Assembly: GCF_003343245.1 (NCBI RefSeq)
Contig: NZ_CP024901.1
Location: 3,596,001-3,660,000, forward strand
Length of the DNA stretch: 64,000 bases
Origin: Photorhabdus laumondii subsp. laumondii
GTDB taxonomy: Bacteria > Pseudomonadota > Gammaproteobacteria > Enterobacterales > Enterobacteriaceae
Reading direction: 5' to 3'
The notes beneath the pieces are model-generated. The model saw only the letters and a list, made by a program, of their open reading frames with translations, was not told the origin of the DNA and searched no databases. The translations under genes and the position numbers were made by a program. This document shows, piece by piece, positions 63,001 through 64,000 of the stretch (its first letter is position 1; the number at the start of each line of letters is the position of its first letter).

Positions 63001-64000
63001 CAAGCCAGATGACACAACGCCGCCAGACTGACGCCCAAACGCCGGGCCTGACTACGCAGACGGTTATTTAGCTCAGGAACCAACATCCGGTGAGATTCGG
63101 TCTTCTGAGATCCATCACGATGCACGCCCGTCAGCCCGAACGGCAACGTTGGCTCATCCACTGCCGCCAACATATCAGTGAAGAAACGGGTATGCGCTTC
63201 CTGGCTCACCCCAAGCCGAGCTTCAGCCACCAGATGACGGAACGGCACTGGCGCAGGCAGGCGATCCCCTTGCCCGGAAAAATAGGCCTGCACTTCACGG
63301 TGCATCACTTCCATCGTTTCATGGTCGCCAATCAAGTGATGCTGCAATTCCAGTAAAAACCAGCGGCCATCGGTTTCCTGAGCAATAACAAAATGCAATA
63401 GCGGCGCCTGACTCAAGTCAAGACGATACTGAGCGGGATCAAAACGCCGGGTTAACTGGTCAATGACTGGACCGTCCGCCGGGTCTAGCGTCAGTTCTGT
63501 CACAGGCAACCGTGCCTGACGCCAGACCACCTGCGCCGGAACGGATAATCCTTGCCAAATAAACGCCGTCCGCAAAATGTCATGGCGATCAACCGCCTGT
63601 TGTACCGCCGCCAGATAACGATCCAGTAAAGAGCGGTTAGCAAAAGCCACCGGATAGAGCACCAGATAGGGGTCGCCTTCCTGTTCCAACAGGTGGTGGA
63701 ACAGGATACCGTCCTGCAACGGCGACAACGCATAAATATCCTGAATATTGGTTATCCCACCCGGTACTTGCTCGACGATGCGGTCAATATCAGTTTGACT
63801 CACATCAATCAGCGGCAACATCTCCGGCGTCAGTGCCGTGGTTGTCGGCGTGATGGCGTTAGGCGGGACTATCACAGCCTGATGCTGTCCCAACGTTTGC
63901 GCCAATGCTGACAGCACCGGCGACTGGAACAGATCACGCGCCGTCAGTGTTAAACCTAGGTGGCGCAAACGCTCAATCATCTGCACGCCGAGTAGGGAAT
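50109..64000 (-). CDS. Non-ribosomal peptide synthetase, 3' part (5' end outside)
   Basis: The frame is open to the window edge; at least 4,625 codons. Domains from the N-terminal side: end of a carrier domain (SLLGVQMIERLRHLG, equivalent to the inner GGHSLLAVRMIERLRHLG), four C-A-T modules of about 3.2 kb each, then a thioesterase. All four condensation domains have HHLLxxxGD near the N-terminus (HHLLEQEGD, HHLLANEGD, HHLLENEGD, HHLLANKGD), the extended HH-x5-GD hallmark of dual condensation/epimerisation domains, plus HHLIGDH at the catalytic site; no separate E domain exists. A peptide of five or more residues with several D-residues and TE release is predicted. No tailoring gene follows. 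The modules are so alike that recent duplication is obvious. Product not identified. Confidence 0.97.
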   Translation of the reverse strand, partial: SLLGVQMIERLRHLGLTLTARDLFQSPVLSALAQTLGQHQAVIVPPNAITPTTTALTPEMLPLIDVSQTDIDRIVEQVPGGITNIQDIYALSPLQDGILFHHLLEQEGDPYLVLYPVAFANRSLLDRYLAAVQQAVDRHDILRTAFIWQGLSVPAQVVWRQARLPVTELTLDPADGPVIDQLTRRFDPAQYRLDLSQAPLLHFVIAQETDGRWFLLELQHHLIGDHETMEVMHREVQAYFSGQGDRLPAPVPFRHLVAEARLGVSQEAHTRFFTDMLAAVDEPTLPFGLTGVHRDGSQKTESHRMLVPELNNRLRSQARRLGVSLAALCHLAWAQVLSRTSGQEKVVFGTVLFGRMAVGEGMGLFINTLPLRLDIDETPVRDSVREVHLRLAELLEHEHAPLALAQRCSGVDSGTPLFSALLNYRHNEQPDSLDETMAGIEFLGEQERTNYPFVLSVEDGGSTLGLTAQVVQPFDPDSLCGYMQQALESLVEALEQAPEMPVRVLDILPEAERTLLLETWNATETVYPDQLCLHQLFEQQVEKTPAATALIAGDKMLSYTELNTRANWLAHQLIEQGVCSGDHIALLLERSIALVVAQLAILKVGAVYVPVDPSMPDERKNWLISDCSARLLLTDTQADIPANLTVPLLRLSDQSDTDGREEECFNPDLPRSSAELAYIMYTSGSTGTPKGVLVPHRAVVRLVINNDYAEVGPDDRVAFTANPAFDASTFEVWAPLLSGGALVVIDRATLLTPQELVLVLQAHHITVLWLTIGLFNRLAPELSPVLPQIKILIFGGDIPDLQVIAQVLNNRPPQQLLQAYGPSEGTTFTTMYPIVALTQGVTRIPIGRPIANTRIYLLNAYGQPVPLGVTGEIYVGGDGVACGYLNRPDQTAERFLTDPFSDQPDARMYRTGDLARYLPDGNLEFLGRNDQQVKIRGFRIEPGEIEARLVEHPAVREAAVLALGDGSDKRLVAYVAAEAHEGLAMTLRDHLSAILPDYMVPSAFVRLEAFPLTPNGKLDRRALPAPDEEAFARQVYVAPQGEMEIALATIWRELLGIEQVSRYDSFFALGGHSLLAVRMVEHLRHLGLTLAVRDLFQSPVLLELAQTLGQHPVMVVPPNVITSATTKITPEMLPLIDLTQAEIDRIVGQVPGGITNIQDIYALSPLQDGILFHHLLANEGDPYLVVSQMAFADRSLLDRYLAAVQQVIDRHDILRTAFIWQGLSVPAQVVWRQASLSVTELALNPVDGPVSDQLARRFNPRHYRLDLGQAPLLRFVVAQETDGRWFLLELQHHLIGDHTTMKVMNREVQAYLAGQGNSLPDPAPFRNLVAQARLGGDQEAHTRFFTEMLAEVDEPTLPFGLTDVHRDGSQEIASHRLLTASLNHRLRSQARRLGVSLAALCHLAWAQVLSCTSGQEKVVFGTVLFGRMAAGEGADNGMGLFINTLPLRLDMDDTPVRDSVQAVHTRLAGLLEHEHASLALAQRCSGVASGTPLFSALMNYRHNDQRDPLDETIDGIEFLGEQESTNYPFGMSVEDDGATLGLIAHVVQPFDPESLCSYMQQALESLVEALEQAPETPVRTLNILPETERTLLLETWNATESPYPEALCIHQLFEQQVEKTPDATALVYQEQTLSYAELNACANRLAHQLIAFGVTPDQPVAICVARSPTMVVALLAVLKAGGAYVPLDPTYPGERLTYILNDTAPSVVLADATGQAALGDEALVGLTVLDPNIQPDLPDSNPQVPALTPQHLAYVIYTSGSTGQPKGVMVEHQAVYQRYLGVNERYAVTEQDRVLQFAAFAFDVSVEECFSSLCNGAALVIRDDSWLASMAEFIALARQNRITVMFLPTLFWSELAARDNGLPLPDGLRLIIIGSEAVKKNAIQDWFRQETYQLRLLNAYGPTENTVTATCKEILSPADDRSIGRPIRNTRVYLLDRNRQPVPLGCVGEMYIGGVGVARGYLNRLALSEERFIPDVFNPVPDARMYRTGDLARYLLDGELEFLGRNDQQVKIRGFRVELGEIETRLVEYPAVQEAAVLALDDGQDKRLVAYVVAEANEGLAARLREYLSAVLPDYMIPVAFVRLDSFPQTPNGKLDRRALPAPGEAAFARQVYEAPQGKIETMLAAVWCELLGVEQISRYDSFFALGGHSLLAVRMIERLRRIGLGIAVQTLFQHPTLCVLAQSLVQHDEIRVPDNRITPDTTVLTPAMLPLIDLTQPDIDRIVGQVPGGMANIQDIYALSPLQDGILFHHLLENEGDTYLLISQMVFADRVLLDRYLAAIQRIIDRHDILRTAFIWQGLSVPTQVVWRQAPLSVTELTLNPADGSVSDQLTRRFDPRYYRLDLSQAPLLRFVIAQETDGRWLLLELHHHLIGDHETMEVMHREVQAYLMGEEESLPVPVPFRNLVAQARLGISQEEHTRFFTEMLAEVDEPTLPFGLTEVHRDGSQVTEFHRMLTSTLNDRLRSQARRLGVSLAALCHLAWAQVLSCTSGQQSVVFGTVLFGRMQAGEGVDNGMGLFINTLPLRLDIDETPVRDSVQAAHTRLAGLLAHEHASLALAQRCSRVASGTPLFSALLNYRHNTLSATSDELISGIEFLGGQERTNYPFVLSVEDFGESLGLTAQVVQPFDPESLCAYMQQALESLVEALEQTPETPIRALNILPETERTLLLETWNATETVYPDALCIHQLFEQQVERTPEATALIAGDKTLSYMELNTCANRLAYQLIEQGIRPDDHVALLLERSIELVVAQLAILKAGAVYVPVDPSMPDERKHWLISDCSARLLLTDTRADIPANLTIPLLRLSDKKSANREQDHVNPNLPRSSAELAYIMYTSGSTGTPKGVLVQHRAMVRLVINNGYANIGPEDRVAFTANPAFDASTFEVWAPLLNGGALVVIDRATLLTPQELVLTLQEHRITVLWLTIGLFNRLAAELSPILPQIKILIFGGDIPDLKVIAQVLDNRPPQQLLQAYGPSEGTTFTTMYPIEALPQGVSRIPIGRPIANTRVYLLDVYGQPVPPGVIGEIYVGGDGVAQGYLNRPELTAERFLVDPFSDDPDARMYRTGDLARYLPDGNLEFMGRNDQQVKIRGFRIEPGEIEARLVEHPAVREAAVLALGDGPDKRLVAYVVALADDGLVNSLRAYLSKILPDYMVPSAFVRLDAFPLTPNGKLDRRALPAPDSEAFARQVYVAPQGETEMTLAAIWCELLGIEQVSRYDSFFALGGHSLLAVRMIERLRHLGLTLAARDLFQSPVLSDLAQTLGQHQAVIVPTNVITPATTALTPEMLPLIDLTQPEIDRIVGQMLGGVANIQDIYALSPLQDGILFHHLLANKGDPYLLTGQMVFTERTLLGRYLAAVQQVVNRHDILRTAFIWQGLSVPAQVVWRQASLSVTELTLNPADGPVSGQLAERFDPRHHRLDLGEAPLLRFIVAQETDGRWIVLQLLHHLIGDHTTLDVMNREVQAYLDGQEESLPTPTPFRNLVAQARLGVSQDAHIRFFTEMLAEVDEPTLPFGLTEVHRDGSQVTESQRMLAPELNDRLRSQARRLGVSLAALCHLAWAQVLSRTSGQEQVVFGTVIFGRMAVGKGVDSGMGLFINTLPLRLDMDDTPVRDSVQAVHRQLAGLLEHEHASLALAQRCSGVQDGIPLFSALLNYRHNDQPDPLDETMDGIEFLGAQEFTNYPFALSVEDFSDALGLTAQVIQPFEPERVCGYMQQALESLVEALEQTPETPVRTLNILPEIESTLMLKTWNATETSYLEPSLCIHQLFEQQVEQTPDATALVYEEQTFSYAELNARANRLAHQLIALGVEPDQRVAICVARSPAMVVGLLAVLKAGAAYVPLDPDYPGERLTHILADVSPVILLADAVGRTVLGENVLTGLTVFDPNTLFDQPDSNLQIPELTSRHLAYVIYTSGSTGTPKGVMVEHRQLVSQITSLNTKWSLNASDRLLQFCNPSFDVCASEIFCAITQGAQLVLRTNQWLLSAQAFWRLCESYKITYIAIPAQFWRIISNVDKGDIYQGLRIICIGGEAIPDHELQRWLATHGEYPVLANCYGPTEATITTTTSCLNEGMGQANIIGRPLPNTRVYLLDVQGQPVPLGVEGELYIGGVGVARGYFNRAELTAEYFLTDPFSDNPNARMYRTGDLVRYLPDGNLEFLGRNDHQVKIRGFRVEPGEIEARLVEHPAVSQSVVLALGEGQDKRLVAYVVAQADERLANSLRTHLSAILPDYMVPSAFVRLDAFPLTPNGKLDRRALPEPDNEAFARQAYEAPQGETEIVLAAIWCELLGIEQVSRHDNFFALGGHSLLAMRMMNLAAGRGLIFTLNALFQFPVLSELASKITSDLLSQPRSSAISVRPGGTGLPLFFVPSGMGDYSYVFGLAQHIPSGYPIYALPWPSISEELMLTMEEQAARMITLMKAVQPVGPYRISGYSSGGILAYAIVQRLLSAGEMVNFLGLIDTPAPHYFGKEAMQSKHHFFTELARQSGKACKEEIAALYRRIDELNLVQFIEAAQELALYPANLRADVIAKHWRQIERYTQIVADYEPSALAITLHQFYAVEPSPADSFVTDEKPESVNIEPSLGWERVMPNTSLKLIATPGNHFSLLEDNENKIALAQALNRALAISGNEEM
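51050..54299 (-). other. NRPS module 4 in window: C/E - A (unassigned) - T
   Basis: C/E about 54170-52780, A about 52720-51230, T around 51075-51130 (FFALGGHSLLAMRMMNL). Pocket reading: FDVCASEIF (D-V-S), YIAIPA (A), CIGGEA (C, G), NCYGPTEATIT (C-I-T) gives DVSACGCITK, an unusual code I cannot assign. The T domain diverges from the others after GGHSLLAMRM, as expected for a carrier that hands over to the thioesterase. Confidence 0.7.
54300..57529 (-). other. NRPS module 3 in window: C/E - A (Val-like) - T
   Basis: C/E about 57440-56040, A about 55950-54470, T around 54310-54375. The A domain is almost identical to module 1 (FDASTFEVWAPLLNGG, VLWLTIGLFNRL, LIFGGDIPDL, QAYGPSEGTTF) with the same DAFWIGATFK code, so the same amino acid, probably Val, is expected at both positions. 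Confidence 0.8.
57530..60764 (-). other. NRPS module 2 in window: C/E - A (unassigned) - T
   Basis: C/E about 60690-59270, A about 59180-57680, T around 57535-57600. Pocket reading: FDVSVEECF (D-V-E), VMFLPT (F), IIGSEA (I, G), NAYGPTENTVT (A-V-T) gives DVEFIGAVTK. I do not know a matching code; the Glu in the pocket could suit a basic side chain. The A domain differs clearly from modules 1 and 3 although the C and T parts are nearly the same. Confidence 0.7.
60765..63950 (-). other. NRPS module 1 in window: C/E - A (Val-like) - T
   Basis: C/E domain about 63900-62500, A domain about 62410-60900, T domain around 60765-60820 (FFALGGHSLLAVRMVEH). A-domain pocket read against GrsA: FDASTFEVW gives D-A-F, VLWLTIG gives W, LIFGGD gives I and G, QAYGPSEGTTF gives A-T-F: DAFWIGATFK. 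This is one position from the valine code DAFWIGGTFK. The C domain lacks three residues present in the other modules (GRMAVGEG-MGLF versus GEGxDNGMGLF). Confidence 0.8.

Noticed and set aside
51191..63911. Many plus-strand ORFs of 60-180 codons opposite the NRPS
   Set aside because: They repeat at module spacing and mirror the conserved NRPS motifs, so they are antisense shadows of the repeated modules.

Overview
The window looks like the chromosome of an entomopathogenic enterobacterium of the Photorhabdus/Xenorhabdus type. The evidence is the enterobacterial order nuo - lrhA(hexA) - alaA - yfbR - yfbS - yfbV - ackA - pta with proteins close to their E. coli counterparts, five full and one half ERIC (IRU) repeat, an AT-rich background, an Rhs toxin locus with displaced tips, and a giant NRPS whose condensation domains are all of the dual C/E type. 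The genus is inference; no marker gene was searched.

Layout. 1-7157: start of the nuo operon (nuoA-B-CD-E-F and 5' part of nuoG), minus strand, complex I. 7158-9598: long regulatory regions around lrhA. 9543-18587: housekeeping genes (alaA with a 15-codon upstream ORF, yfbR, yfbS, yfbV, ackA-pta). 18687-25000: accessory block beginning with a HicB remnant right after the pta terminator and holding four paralogous small exported proteins with six conserved cysteines, interrupted by an IS630-family element. 25210-28131: a GC-richer three-gene operon (SAM methyltransferase, cysteine-desulfurase-like PLP enzyme, unrecognised protein). 28781-28881: a half ERIC beside what looks like the terminator of a lost fifth paralog. 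29028-36710: amino-acid permease plus complete astCADBE arginine succinyltransferase pathway. 36918-37565: two near-identical inverted ERICs.

38329-47957 is an Rhs polymorphic-toxin locus on the minus strand: a full PAAR-Rhs protein with its tip toxin and immunity gene, then two displaced tip/immunity pairs. Each of the three pairs ends in a closely related hairpin terminator. The distal orphan tip (Tre/TreTu-like ADP-ribosyltransferase) is split by an intact IS66-family element with an 8-bp target duplication just after its DPFGL junction; the IS end supplies a Shine-Dalgarno-like sequence and an in-frame ATG to the toxin. A decayed inverted IS66 copy lies at the far end.

47958-50032 is a 2-kb AT-rich stretch without genes. 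50109-64000 is the 3' part of one NRPS gene (at least 4,625 codons; 5' end outside): end of a carrier domain, four C/E-A-T modules and a terminal thioesterase. Modules 1 and 3 carry valine-like A-domain codes; modules 2 and 4 have codes I cannot assign.

The most novel-looking items are the six-cysteine paralog array, the methyltransferase/desulfurase/unknown operon, and the Rhs tip graveyard in which an IS appears to have given an orphan toxin its own translation start.
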